Shown here piece by piece: positions 53,779-61,110 of a stretch of 64,000 nucleotides of DNA (positions are counted from its first letter, which is position 1; each line of letters begins with the position of its first letter). The position numbers were made by a program, and so were the translations under genes. The stretch is from Knoellia sp. S7-12 (lineage in GTDB: Bacteria > Actinomycetota > Actinomycetes > Actinomycetales > Dermatophilaceae): contig NZ_CP155449.1 of the NCBI RefSeq assembly GCF_040518285.1, positions 1,736,001-1,800,000 of the forward strand, given 5' to 3'. The notes beneath the pieces are model-generated. The model was not told the origin of the DNA. It did no database searches and worked only from the letters and a program-made list of their open reading frames with translations.

Positions 53779-54708
53779 TCAACCCTTGGGGTCAAGGTTC
53801 TGGACGTTCGTGCCGCCGAGGCCCGTGCTCGGCATGACCCCAGTGCCCAGGGGGACGCCTGGCATGGCGTTGGTCATCGTGCCCCCGGCGGTCTTGCCGC
53901 GCTTGTTGATCCGGCGCTCGATTCGCCCGGCGATGACTGTCAGTCCGTAGTTCAGCGCGATGAAGATCAGCGCGCAGAGGATGTAGGCGGGGATGACGTT
54001 GCCGTAGGCCGTCCCGACGTTCTTGGCCTGTTCGAGCAGCTCGGGATAGGTGATGGCCGTGCCCAGGGCGCTGTCCTTGAGGATGACCACGAGCTGACTC
54101 ACCAGTGCCGGGAGCATCGCGGTGAGCGCTTGGGGGAGCTCGATCGAGCGCAGGGACTGCGACCGCGTGAGGCCCACAGCGAGCCCAGCCTCACGCTGGC
54201 CCGTGGGGAGACCGAAGACGCCCGACCGGACGAGTTCGGCAATGACCGCGCCGTTGTACAGCGTCAACCCGGTGACGACCGCGGCGAAACTGTTGTTCTC
54301 GACGCCGAAGAGATCCTTGCTGGCGTAGTAGTAGAAGGTGAAGTACATCATCAGCAGGACTGGCACGGCCCTGAAGAACTCGACTACCACTCCGCAGAAC
54401 CACCGGATGGCGCGGTTCTGGGAGAGCCTGCCCATACCGAAGACGATGCCGAAGGTCATGGCGAGCACGATCGAGACGACCGCGGCCTTCAGGGTGGAGA
54501 TCACTCCTGGGATGACGTATTCGGTCCAGATATCGGCGGTGGCCAAGGGCCTCCACAGGGCTCCTGCCAGCTGTTCGGCCTGATTGAACTTCCAGACGAC
54601 GGCGCCAAAGATGGCAGCGATGAACAGGCCGCCGACGACAGTGAGGATGAGGTGGCGCAGGCGGGCCTTGGGGCCGGGGGCGTCGAAGAGGACGTTCTGG
54701 GCGCTCAT
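53779..54708 (-). CDS. gluD: Glutamate ABC transporter permease GluD
   Basis: 309 residues. About five to six membrane helices; the binding-protein-dependent permease loop is near residue 185 (EAGLAVGLTRSQSLRSIELP). FRAVPVLLMMYFTFYYY is the polar amino acid permease signature. The C-terminal tail (about 40 residues, Gly/Thr/Met-rich, ends DPKG) is cytosolic and poorly conserved. The ATG overlaps the gluC stop. Last gene of gluABCD, read right to left. Confidence 0.9.
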   Translation of the reverse strand: MSAQNVLFDAPGPKARLRHLILTVVGGLFIAAIFGAVVWKFNQAEQLAGALWRPLATADIWTEYVIPGVISTLKAAVVSIVLAMTFGIVFGMGRLSQNRAIRWFCGVVVEFFRAVPVLLMMYFTFYYYASKDLFGVENNSFAAVVTGLTLYNGAVIAELVRSGVFGLPTGQREAGLAVGLTRSQSLRSIELPQALTAMLPALVSQLVVILKDSALGTAITYPELLEQAKNVGTAYGNVIPAYILCALIFIALNYGLTVIAGRIERRINKRGKTAGGTMTNAMPGVPLGTGVMPSTGLGGTNVQNLDPKG

Positions 54709-55382
54709 CGCTTCACCGCCAGGCGCTGCGACATCCACGTGAAGAGCATCCCGGTCGGGAGCGTGAGAATGACGAAGCCGGCAGCGAAGATCAGGAAGAC
54801 ACCGATGGAGGCCGTCTCGTTCTCCATGACTTCCTTCATCAGACCTGAGGCTTCGGACACGGAGATGACCGAGGCGACCGTGGTGTTCTTCGTCAGCGCG
54901 ATGAGAACCGAGCCGAGCGGGGCAATCGCACCGCGGAACGCCTGCGGCATGATCACCTGCGTCAGCGACTGGATGAAGGTCAGGCCGATGGCGCGCGCGG
55001 CCTCCGCCTGGCCCAGTGGGACGGTGTTCACACCCGAGCGCAGCGCTTCGCAGACAAAGGCCGCGTGGTAGACCGCGAGGCCAATGATCGCGTAGCGAAT
55101 CGCGGTGTCGGTGATGTAGGTCTGCGACTCGGCCGAGGTGACGTCGATGGCCAGGATGGTCCAGACCCCGAGTGAGAGGAAGACGAGGATGAGCGTCAAC
55201 GGGGTGTTGCGCACCGTGTTGACATAGAACGCGCCGACGTTGCGCAGAACCGCGATGGGGGACACGCGCATGATCGCGAGGACGGTGCCCAGGACCAATG
55301 CGCCAATGGCGGAGAAGAACGTCAGGTAGATCGTCATCCAGAAGGCACCGAGGACGTCGTAGTTCCTCAGGATCTCACCCAT
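54705..55382 (-). CDS. gluC: Glutamate ABC transporter permease GluC
   Basis: 225 residues, five membrane helices; NTVRNTPLTLILVFLSLGVW is the His/polar amino acid permease signature and EAARAIGLTFIQSLTQVIMP the EAA loop that contacts GluA. Coupled to gluD by ATGA. The 96-bp gap to gluB holds a hairpin that may lower permease expression relative to the binding protein. Confidence 0.92.
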   Translation of the reverse strand: MGEILRNYDVLGAFWMTIYLTFFSAIGALVLGTVLAIMRVSPIAVLRNVGAFYVNTVRNTPLTLILVFLSLGVWTILAIDVTSAESQTYITDTAIRYAIIGLAVYHAAFVCEALRSGVNTVPLGQAEAARAIGLTFIQSLTQVIMPQAFRGAIAPLGSVLIALTKNTTVASVISVSEASGLMKEVMENETASIGVFLIFAAGFVILTLPTGMLFTWMSQRLAVKR

Positions 55383-55413
55383 GGGTCACCCTTCAGGTGG
55401 GTTGGGAGCGGGC

Positions 55414-55457
55414 GCGTATGCCGCCCGCCCACCGAGAGGTGAGCGGACGGCATACGC
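55414..55457 (-). promoter_or_regulatory. Intercistronic hairpin between gluB and gluC
   Basis: GCGTATGCCG...CCCGC faces GCGG...CGGCATACGC: two copies of the over-represented GTATGCC word in opposite orientation make the outer stem. In the mRNA it lies between the abundant binding-protein cistron and the permeases, the classical place for a stem-loop that stabilises the upstream message or partly terminates. Confidence 0.6.
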
Positions 55458-55478
55458 CGTGGTGCGGTTCGCGCAGCG

Positions 55479-56321
55479 TCAGGCGCAGGCGGCCGGGGTG
55501 GGCGGGTTGCCGGGGCCGGGCTTGTAGTTCGCCGGGCCCAGGTTGTCGTCAATCGCCTTCTGCCAAGCGCCATCGGTGAACGCCTTCTTGAGGGCCTCGG
55601 TGACCTTGTTGCAGAGCTCGACGTCGCCCTTCTTGAGTCCGACGCCGTAGTTCTCCTCGGAGAAGGGCTTGCCGACGAGCTTGAACTTGTCCTTGAACTC
55701 GGCCTGCGCGGCGTAGCCCGCGAGGATCGTGTCGTCGGTGGTGAGAGCATCGACCTTCTTGCTCGTGAGCGCCGGGAGGCACTCGGAGTAGGTCGAGTAC
55801 TCGAGGAGCTGGACGCCGGGGTACTTGTCCTTGACCTTCTGAGCGGGGGTCGAGCCCTTGACCGAGCAGAGCTTCTTGCCGGTGAGGGTGTCGGCGCCGG
55901 TGATGCTCGTGTCGTCACTGCGGACGAGGAGGTCCTGTCCTGCGACGAAGTAGGGGCCGGCGAACGTGACGTCGGCCTTGCGCTTGTCGGTGATCGAGTA
56001 CGTCGCGAAGATCATGTCGACCTGCCCGGTCTTGATGAGCGTCTCGCGCTGAGGAGAGGGCGCCTGGACCCACTCGATGTCGCCCTCGGCGGTGCCGAGC
56101 TCCTTGGCGACGTACTTCGCCATGTCGATGTCGAAGCCGGTGACCTCGGTGCCCTTCTTGAGGCCGAGGCCGGGCTGGTCGAACTTGATGCCGATCTTGA
56201 GCTTCTTGCCGGCTGTGTCGCCCCCCGTGGCGGCGTCGCCGCCGTCATCGCCCCCGCAGGCTGCGAGACCGAAGGCCAGGGCGGCCGCTGCGCCGATGGC
56301 GCCGATCCGTCGTGCGTTCAT
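55479..56321 (-). CDS. gluB: Glutamate-binding lipoprotein GluB
   Basis: 280 residues. Signal peptide with lipobox LAAC (Cys22), then a type-3 periplasmic-binding fold: GFDIDMAKYVAKELG, IKTGQVDMIFATYSITDKRK, FAGPYFVAGQDLLV, SVKGSTPAQKV and VGLKKGDVELCNKV. It delivers glutamate (or aspartate) to GluCD. A Gly/Asp linker follows the lipidated cysteine. Confidence 0.92.
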   Translation of the reverse strand: MNARRIGAIGAAAALAFGLAACGGDDGGDAATGGDTAGKKLKIGIKFDQPGLGLKKGTEVTGFDIDMAKYVAKELGTAEGDIEWVQAPSPQRETLIKTGQVDMIFATYSITDKRKADVTFAGPYFVAGQDLLVRSDDTSITGADTLTGKKLCSVKGSTPAQKVKDKYPGVQLLEYSTYSECLPALTSKKVDALTTDDTILAGYAAQAEFKDKFKLVGKPFSEENYGVGLKKGDVELCNKVTEALKKAFTDGAWQKAIDDNLGPANYKPGPGNPPTPAACA

Positions 56322-56394
56322 CTGGTTTCCTCCTGTGATGTCGGCACGGTGCGTGCCTGGATGTGGAGTCGTGAAGTTGGGGTCCTCAGATGCC

Positions 56395-57135
56395 TCAGTG
56401 GGTGAGGATCTTGGCGAGGAAGTCCTTGGCCCGGTCGCTCTTGGGGTTGGTGAAGAACTCCTCGGGGGTGTTCTCCTCGACGATCTGGCCGCCGTCCATG
56501 AAGACGACGCGGTTGGCCGCCTTGCGGGCGAAGCCCATCTCGTGGGTGACGACGATCATCGTCATGCCGTCCTTGGCGAGTCCGACCATCACGTCGAGGA
56601 CCTCGTTGATCATCTCGGGGTCGAGTGCGGAGGTCGGCTCGTCGAAGAGCATGACCTTGGGTTCCATCGCGAGGGACCGGGCGATGGCGACGCGCTGCTG
56701 CTGACCGCCGGAGAGTTGCGCGGGGAACTTCTGGGCCTGCTGCGCAACGCCGACCCGCTCGAGCAGCTCCATGCCGCGCTTCTCGGCGGCGTCCTTCTTG
56801 TGCTTGCGGACCTTGATCGGGCCGAGCGTGACGTTGTCGAGGATCGACTTGTGGGCGAACAGGTTGAACGACTGGAAGACCATGCCTACGTCTGCTCGGA
56901 GCTGGGCGAGGGCCTTGCCCTCCTCGGGGAGCTTCTTGCCGTCGATCGTGATCGTGCCCGACTCGATGGTCTCGAGCCGGTTGATTGCGCGGCACAGTGT
57001 CGACTTGCCGGAGCCGGACGGGCCGATGACGACGACCACCTCTCCCTTGCCGATCTCCATCTGGATGTCCTTGAGGACATGGAGGTCGCCGAAGTGCTTG
57101 TTGACGTCCTTGAGGACGACCAGGGGCTCAGTCAT
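56395..57135 (-). CDS. gluA: Glutamate ABC transporter ATP-binding protein GluA
   Basis: 246 residues from ATG 57135 (an in-frame ATG 9 bases upstream is possible). Walker [11 protein letters not shown]-loop [11 protein letters not shown], signature [10 protein letters not shown], Walker [13 protein letters not shown] and switch His in [10 protein letters not shown]. Polar amino acid type. First gene of the importer operon; 73 bp separate it from gluB. Confidence 0.94.
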   Translation of the reverse strand: MTEPLVVLKDVNKHFGDLHVLKDIQMEIGKGEVVVVIGPSGSGKSTLCRAINRLETIESGTITIDGKKLPEEGKALAQLRADVGMVFQSFNLFAHKSILDNVTLGPIKVRKHKKDAAEKRGMELLERVGVAQQAQKFPAQLSGGQQQRVAIARSLAMEPKVMLFDEPTSALDPEMINEVLDVMVGLAKDGMTMIVVTHEMGFARKAANRVVFMDGGQIVEENTPEEFFTNPKSDRAKDFLAKILTH

Positions 57136-57259
57136 GGCGTGCAACCTACCGGTACGTGTCGCCCGTCAGGCGTCACTGGGCCGATGCGACACCGTTTCGC
57201 AACGAAGAGATGGGTATGCCGGGTGGTCTCGCCGCGCAGGTAGGCTCGGTTCCGCTTCA

Positions 57260-57333
57260 GGGGCGGTAGCTCAGTTGGTCAGAGCAGCGGACTCATAATC
57301 CGTCGGTCCTGGGTTCAAGCCCCAGCCGCCCCA
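57260..57333 (+). tRNA. tRNA with CAT anticodon (probably elongator tRNA-Met)
   Basis: 74 nt: acceptor GGGGCGG/CCGCCCC, D-arm TAGCTCAGTTGGTCAGAGC, anticodon loop CTCATAA (CAT), T-loop GGTTCAAGCCC. Overall sequence looks like actinobacterial elongator tRNA-Met; tRNA-Ile2 (CAT, lysidine-modified) cannot be excluded without scoring. Its 3' end continues into a 17-bp sequence that recurs beyond the IS element. Confidence 0.93.
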
Positions 57334-57342
57334 CCCTCGGGA
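57326..57342. repeat. Left direct repeat at tRNA 3' end
   Basis: CCGCCCCACCCTCGGGA spans the last 8 bases of the tRNA and 9 bases beyond. It recurs with one extra C at 58685-58702. The pair brackets the IS481-family element. It could be a long target duplication or a crossover (att-like) site at a tRNA end. Confidence 0.75.
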
Positions 57343-58684
57343 TGTATGACTCCGCCTGATGCTTGACGTTTGGGCTTCACCTGATGCCTGACAGTGTTCC
57401 GGTTGATGGTTGACAGCTACTTCGGCTGATCCTTGACACTCCCTCAATGAGGGAGATGAGTGTGGCTGAGCAGCGATACAAGGCGGTTCTGGCAGTCATC
57501 AGTGACGGCCGGACCATCACGGAAGTCGCGTCCGCGTGGTCGGTGTCGCGACAAACCCTGCACGAGTGGCTGGCCCGGTACGAGCAGGGCGGCTTGGAGG
57601 CGTTGGCGGATCGATCGCACCGTCCGGACGCGTGTCCGCACCAGATGCGCCCCGACGTTGAGGTCGCGGTCCTGGAGATGCGTCGGGTCCACCCCGGTTG
57701 GGGCCCACGCCGGATCGTGTTCGAACTGGCCAAGAAGAGCACCACCACGTCAGAGTCCGGGGTGTACCGGGCGTTGCGACGCGCGAACCTGATCGACCCC
57801 ACCGCTCGGCGGCGTCGCCGCGAAAACTGGAAACGGTGGGAACGCGGCCGACCGATGGAGTTGTGGCAGATGGACGTCGTCGGTGGGATCGGCCTGCGTG
57901 ACGGGACCACCCTGAAATGCCTGACCGGTGTCGATGACCACTCCCGGTTCTGCGTGTGCGCAGTACTGCTGGTCAAGGAACGCACCCAGCTGGTCTGTGA
58001 CGGCCTCACCGCCGCGTTGCGCACCCACGGCGTGCCCGAACAGATCCTCACCGACAACGGCAAGGTGTTCACCGGCCGGTTCAACCACCCGCCCACCGAG
58101 GTCCTGTTCGACCGGATCTGCCGGGAAAACGGCATCGAGCACCTCCTGACCAAACCCCGCTCACCCACCACCACCGGCAAGATCGAACGGTTCCACCGCA
58201 CCCTGCGCGCCGAGCTCCTCACCGGAACCCTGTTCGCCTCACAGCAGGCTGCGCAGCAAGCCCTCGACGAATGGGTCACCACCTACAACCAGGACCGGCC
58301 CCACCAATCCCTGGACATGGCCACCCCAGCAGAGAAATTCGCCGTGGCCACACCCCGAACCTTGCGCGAGCAACCTGACCGCGACGGACCCGAATGGGTC
58401 GCCCGCAAGGTCTCCACCGTCGGTGTCGTGTGCGTGTCCTGGCAGCAGGTATCCGTCGGACGTCACCGCGCCGGAGAACGCTGCGACGTCCACGTCGGCC
58501 CAGAAACCCTCCAGTTCTGGATCGGCAATGAGCTGCTGCGCACCGTCCGCCGTGAAAGCACCGGCCCCGTCCGCAACAAACGACCCCTGGGAGGTGCACT
58601 CACCAAGCACCGCACGACAAACTGAACGTTAGGAGTGTCAAGGATCAACCGGCGTAACACCGTCAACCATCAACCGAAGGCCCA
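57343..58684 (+). mobile_element. IS481-family insertion sequence
   Basis: About 1.34 kb between the two direct repeats, holding one DDE transposase gene. Near the ends are inverted repeats of about 45 bp: CGGTTGATGGTTGAC at 57400 and its complement ending at 58676, both continuing into GATCCTTGACACTCC. The left end has two further tandem copies of the motif YTGATGCYTGAC (near 57353 and 57378), so it is longer than the right. The insertion separates the tRNA from the stem-loop at 58704-58748. Confidence 0.85.
57447..58625 (+). CDS. IS481-family transposase
   Basis: 392 residues. N-terminal helix-turn-helix (ITEVASAWSVSRQTLHEWLA), rve-type integrase core with catalytic Asp in LWQMDVVGG, Asp in ILTDNGKVFTG and Glu in TGKIERFHRTL; a C-terminal domain of about 100 residues ends the protein. 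The full DDE triad is intact and no frameshift is seen, so the copy may be active. GAGGGAGATG at the start gives a Shine-Dalgarno sequence overlapping the first ATGs; ATG 57447 or 57456 could be used. Confidence 0.93.
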   Translation: MREMSVAEQRYKAVLAVISDGRTITEVASAWSVSRQTLHEWLARYEQGGLEALADRSHRPDACPHQMRPDVEVAVLEMRRVHPGWGPRRIVFELAKKSTTTSESGVYRALRRANLIDPTARRRRRENWKRWERGRPMELWQMDVVGGIGLRDGTTLKCLTGVDDHSRFCVCAVLLVKERTQLVCDGLTAALRTHGVPEQILTDNGKVFTGRFNHPPTEVLFDRICRENGIEHLLTKPRSPTTTGKIERFHRTLRAELLTGTLFASQQAAQQALDEWVTTYNQDRPHQSLDMATPAEKFAVATPRTLREQPDRDGPEWVARKVSTVGVVCVSWQQVSVGRHRAGERCDVHVGPETLQFWIGNELLRTVRRESTGPVRNKRPLGGALTKHRTTN

Positions 58685-58702
58685 CCGCCCCCACCCTCGG
58701 GA
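58685..58702. repeat. Right direct repeat beyond the IS element
   Basis: CCGCCCCCACCCTCGGGA repeats the tRNA 3' end plus flank (57326-57342) with one additional C. The sequence after it runs straight into a strong terminator hairpin, which was probably the original neighbour of the tRNA. Confidence 0.75.
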
Positions 58703-58703
58703 C

Positions 58704-58748
58704 GAGTGAGGGCGGGCCGACCCGCAGTGGGTCGACCCGCCCTTGCTC
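58704..58748. terminator. Bidirectional terminator
   Basis: GAGTGAGGGCGGGCCGACCC and GGGTCGACCCGCCCTTGCTC pair over 20 bp with three mismatches, loop of 5 nt. It lies beyond the IS element and 10 bp from the stop of the reverse-strand propeller gene; before the insertion it would have terminated the CAT tRNA. Confidence 0.8.
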
Positions 58749-58758
58749 ATGCATCGGG

Positions 58759-59937
58759 TCAGCAGGTCTTGCCGGACTTCCCCTTGCAGGGGGTGGTGCC
58801 CGGGGTGGTGCCCGTCCCTGTGGCTGTCGTCGCGTTCAGCCCGTCGAGCTTGACGATCGTGCCGTTGAGGCGCTGTCCGACATAGACCGTCCCCTGGTGC
58901 ACGCCGATGGCCCAGGCAAGGTCGGGAGCCTTGGCCAGCGCGGTCCAGGTCATGCCGTCCGCGCTGCGATAGATGGCTCCGGGAGAGAGCGCATAGATGA
59001 AGCCGTCACCGGGAATGTCGAAGTCGAGCACGTTCCAGCCGGTCGTCGGCAGCACAGTGGTGGCTCGGGTGCCGTCAAAGGCGACGACCCCCTTCGTGTA
59101 GTTGGTGCAGAGGATCTTGCCCTTGAAGACCTCGACCGCGCGCGTCTCGAGGGTGTAGCACGGGTTCACGTCGGGCATCGTCGTCCACGTGGTGCCGTCG
59201 AACACGCGCAGGGGAGCGCCCTCCTGCACAGCCTCGGCCTGCATGTACATCTTTCCGTTGAGCGCCGCGGCCCAGTAGTAGCGCTCGCGACCAACTTCGG
59301 TGATCGACGTGTCCGAGGCGACCATCGACCAGGATGTCCCGCCATCGGTGGACCGATAGGCGGCCGCACCACCCTTGCCGGCCGCAACGTTCTTTGCCGA
59401 CCCCACCATCCACAAGTCCGAGCCGGTGAGAGTGGCCACGTCGAAGACGTGCTCAGCTGGTGCCTTGTATTCGTTGGTCCACGTGCCGCTCTCGTTGGTG
59501 GAGAAACCCTGGTTGGCCGAAGGCATGCCGGTCGGGTCGGTCCACGGGGCATAGAGCTTGCCGTTGATCCTGCGGTAGGTCGTGATCTCCTCGGTCGGGG
59601 CAGTCAGGCCGGACTCGGCGAACTCCCTCGTCACCGGATCGAAGGTGCTGACCTTGGTCGGCCCACCGTTGACGATGAAATCGCCGTAGCCGACGTAGAA
59701 CTTGCCGTTGTCCATTGTCAGGCTGCGAATCGTGCGACCGGACTCGTTCGGTTTTGCCATCGCCTGCGGACTCACGCCAACCACAGATGTGGGATAGGTC
59801 GGTGGCGTCGCGGTGGTGGGTGGGGGAGGAGTCGGTCTTTTGGCCTGGGCCGGGGCGACGGCCAGACAGCTGATGCCAGCGGCGGCGACGGCAACTGCAG
59901 CCAGCAACGGACGGGCGAAGGCTCTGTGGGTTCCCAT
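58759..59937 (-). CDS. Secreted beta-propeller-like protein
   Basis: 392 residues. Signal peptide (FARPLLAAVAVAAAGISCLA, cleavage near AQA), a Pro/Thr linker, then repeated blades of sialidase/YCF48-like character: YRSTDGGTSWSMV, VFDGTTWTTM, YRSADGMTWTAL. Two cysteines in the body (NPCYTLE, ILCTNY) and two at the very end (PCKGKSGKTC). Function unknown; such proteins bind or scaffold at the cell surface. Shine-Dalgarno GAGGAGA precedes the ATG. A good promoter lies at 60008-60036. Confidence 0.8.
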   Translation of the reverse strand: MGTHRAFARPLLAAVAVAAAGISCLAVAPAQAKRPTPPPPTTATPPTYPTSVVGVSPQAMAKPNESGRTIRSLTMDNGKFYVGYGDFIVNGGPTKVSTFDPVTREFAESGLTAPTEEITTYRRINGKLYAPWTDPTGMPSANQGFSTNESGTWTNEYKAPAEHVFDVATLTGSDLWMVGSAKNVAAGKGGAAAYRSTDGGTSWSMVASDTSITEVGRERYYWAAALNGKMYMQAEAVQEGAPLRVFDGTTWTTMPDVNPCYTLETRAVEVFKGKILCTNYTKGVVAFDGTRATTVLPTTGWNVLDFDIPGDGFIYALSPGAIYRSADGMTWTALAKAPDLAWAIGVHQGTVYVGQRLNGTIVKLDGLNATTATGTGTTPGTTPCKGKSGKTC

Positions 59938-60367
59938 CGTGGGTTCTCCTCGTGGTGCTAGCAGGAACGCCCGAAAGACCGGGTCTGCTCATATCGTGGG
60001 GCTCTGGGCTATATGCACGCAACCCGAAATGACCAAAAGAAATAGTTCATTGGGCTTACTGTGCTTACAAGCTCTAGGAAATAGTCACTATGGAAAGGCC
60101 CTACCTAAGAACTAGTTATGCGGGTGAAGATGCGGCGCGGTGGCTGCGCCCCGCGCAGGCGCGTGTCGCGCATGGTGTTCGTGGTGCTGATGCGGCATGA
60201 TGAGCCTCGTGGTTCACGAGTTCGCTCGTGAGGCGCGTGAAGACTGAAGTCAACGGCACCGATGTGTGCCTGCATAGCGAGCTGACCGGCATACAGAATC
60301 TGTTGCCTCCAAGAGACACGTGCGACGGCGTTGGGGAAGACGTCCCTTGCACGTGAAGGAGGCCAGG
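59938..60367. other. 430-bp intergenic region with an AT-rich patch
   Basis: The left part (about 59990-60118) is clearly richer in A+T than the rest of the window and contains the word GAAATAGT at 60039 and 60078 and GAACTAGT at 60109. The right part returns to high GC, with a CACGAGTTCGCTCGTG hairpin at 60216-60231, and ends with the GGAGG ribosome site of the DUF3145 gene. No supported gene is present. The patch is probably the regulatory region of the propeller gene. Confidence 0.6.
60008..60036 (-). promoter_or_regulatory. Promoter candidate of the secreted propeller gene
   Basis: On the reverse strand TTGGTC (60031-60036), a 17-bp spacer and TATAGC (60008-60013) fit a vegetative promoter; transcription would start near 60001, leaving about 63 nt of leader before the ATG at 59937. 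It lies inside the AT-rich patch whose GAAATAGT repeats are directly upstream. Confidence 0.5.
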
Positions 60368-60883
60368 ATGTCTGTCGCTACGCGACGTGTGTCGACCCGG
60401 GGAGTGGTGTTCATCCACTCGGCCCCGGCAGCGCTGTGCCCTCACATCATTTGGGCGCTCGAGTCCGCTACGGGCTCGCGCGTCACCATCAACTGGACTC
60501 CGCAGCCCGCTGCGCCCGGCTTCAACCGCGGTGAGTGGTCCTGGATCGGTGAGCAGGGGATGGGTGCGCGCATGGCCTCCACGCTGCGCGGATGGCAGGG
60601 CCTGCGCTACGAGGTGACCGAGGATCCGAGCGCGGGTTGCGACGGCTCACGGTGGTCACACACCCCGAGCCTGGGCATCCATCACTCGACGACCTCTGCC
60701 AGCGGTGACGCCGTGATCAACGAGGAGCGCCTCAAGGAGATCCTCATGCTCGCCCAGGGTTCGCCCGAGGCAATCCAGGAGATGGTCGAAGAGGTCCTCG
60801 GCACGGATTGGGACAACGAGCTCGAGCCGTTCCGCTATGCCGGCGAGGGCGCGCCGGTCCGCTGGCTGCACAAGGTCGGCTGA
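60368..60883 (+). CDS. DUF3145 family protein
   Basis: 171 residues. The actinobacterial DUF3145 signature is clear: TRGVVFIHSAPAALCPHIIW, WALESATG, GEWSWIGEQGMGARMASTLR, RYEVTEDPSAGCDGSRW, and a C-terminal acidic ALKEILMLAQG-type region with DNELEPFRYAGEGAPVRWLH. Function unknown; it is conserved next to the fatty acid synthesis cluster in actinobacteria. Start ATG 60368 has GGAGG 7 bases upstream. A perfect terminator follows. Confidence 0.92.
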   Translation: MSVATRRVSTRGVVFIHSAPAALCPHIIWALESATGSRVTINWTPQPAAPGFNRGEWSWIGEQGMGARMASTLRGWQGLRYEVTEDPSAGCDGSRWSHTPSLGIHHSTTSASGDAVINEERLKEILMLAQGSPEAIQEMVEEVLGTDWDNELEPFRYAGEGAPVRWLHKVG

Positions 60884-60917
60884 CGCGCCGACCGCATCAC
60901 GGCACCTTTAGGCACAT

Positions 60918-60956
60918 CACGAGGCCCGCTCCCGTACAGGGGGAGCGGGCCTCGTG
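60918..60956 (+). terminator. Terminator of the DUF3145 gene
   Basis: CACGAGGCCCGCTCCC (60918-60933) and its exact reverse complement (60941-60956): a perfect 16-bp stem with a 7-nt loop, 35 bases after the stop. Confidence 0.85.
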
Positions 60957-60970
60957 CATGCGTCCTCAGC

Positions 60971-61110
60971 TCACAGGGCGGGGTCCTCCGGGGAAGTCCG
61001 AGCCTGCGAGGAGATCACAGGGCGGGGTCCTCCGGGGAAGTCCGAGCCTGCGAGGAGATCACAGGGCGGGGTCCTCCGGGGAAGTCCGAGCCTGCGAGGA
61101 GATCACAGGG
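60971..61110. repeat. 44-bp tandem repeat, three copies plus a partial fourth
   Basis: Units begin with TCACAGGGCGGGGTCCTCCG at 60971, 61015 and 61059 and appear identical; a fourth begins at 61103 and stops after TCACAGGG. The last TCA is the stop codon of the reverse-strand accD gene, so the array consists of repeated copies of its stop and 3' flank. 44 is not a multiple of 3 and no frame runs through it. Confidence 0.95.

Noticed and set aside
57260..57333. Firm call of tRNA-Ile2 for the CAT tRNA
   Set aside because: The body resembles elongator tRNA-Met; the lysidine-dependent Ile2 identity cannot be shown from the anticodon alone, so it is kept only as an alternative.
57343..58684. Larger integrative element or prophage at the tRNA
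   Set aside because: Only one transposase gene lies between the direct repeats; there is no integrase, replication or phage gene.
60971..61110. Possible CRISPR array
   Set aside because: The 44-bp units are directly contiguous with no spacers between them, and no cas gene is present; it is a simple tandem duplication.
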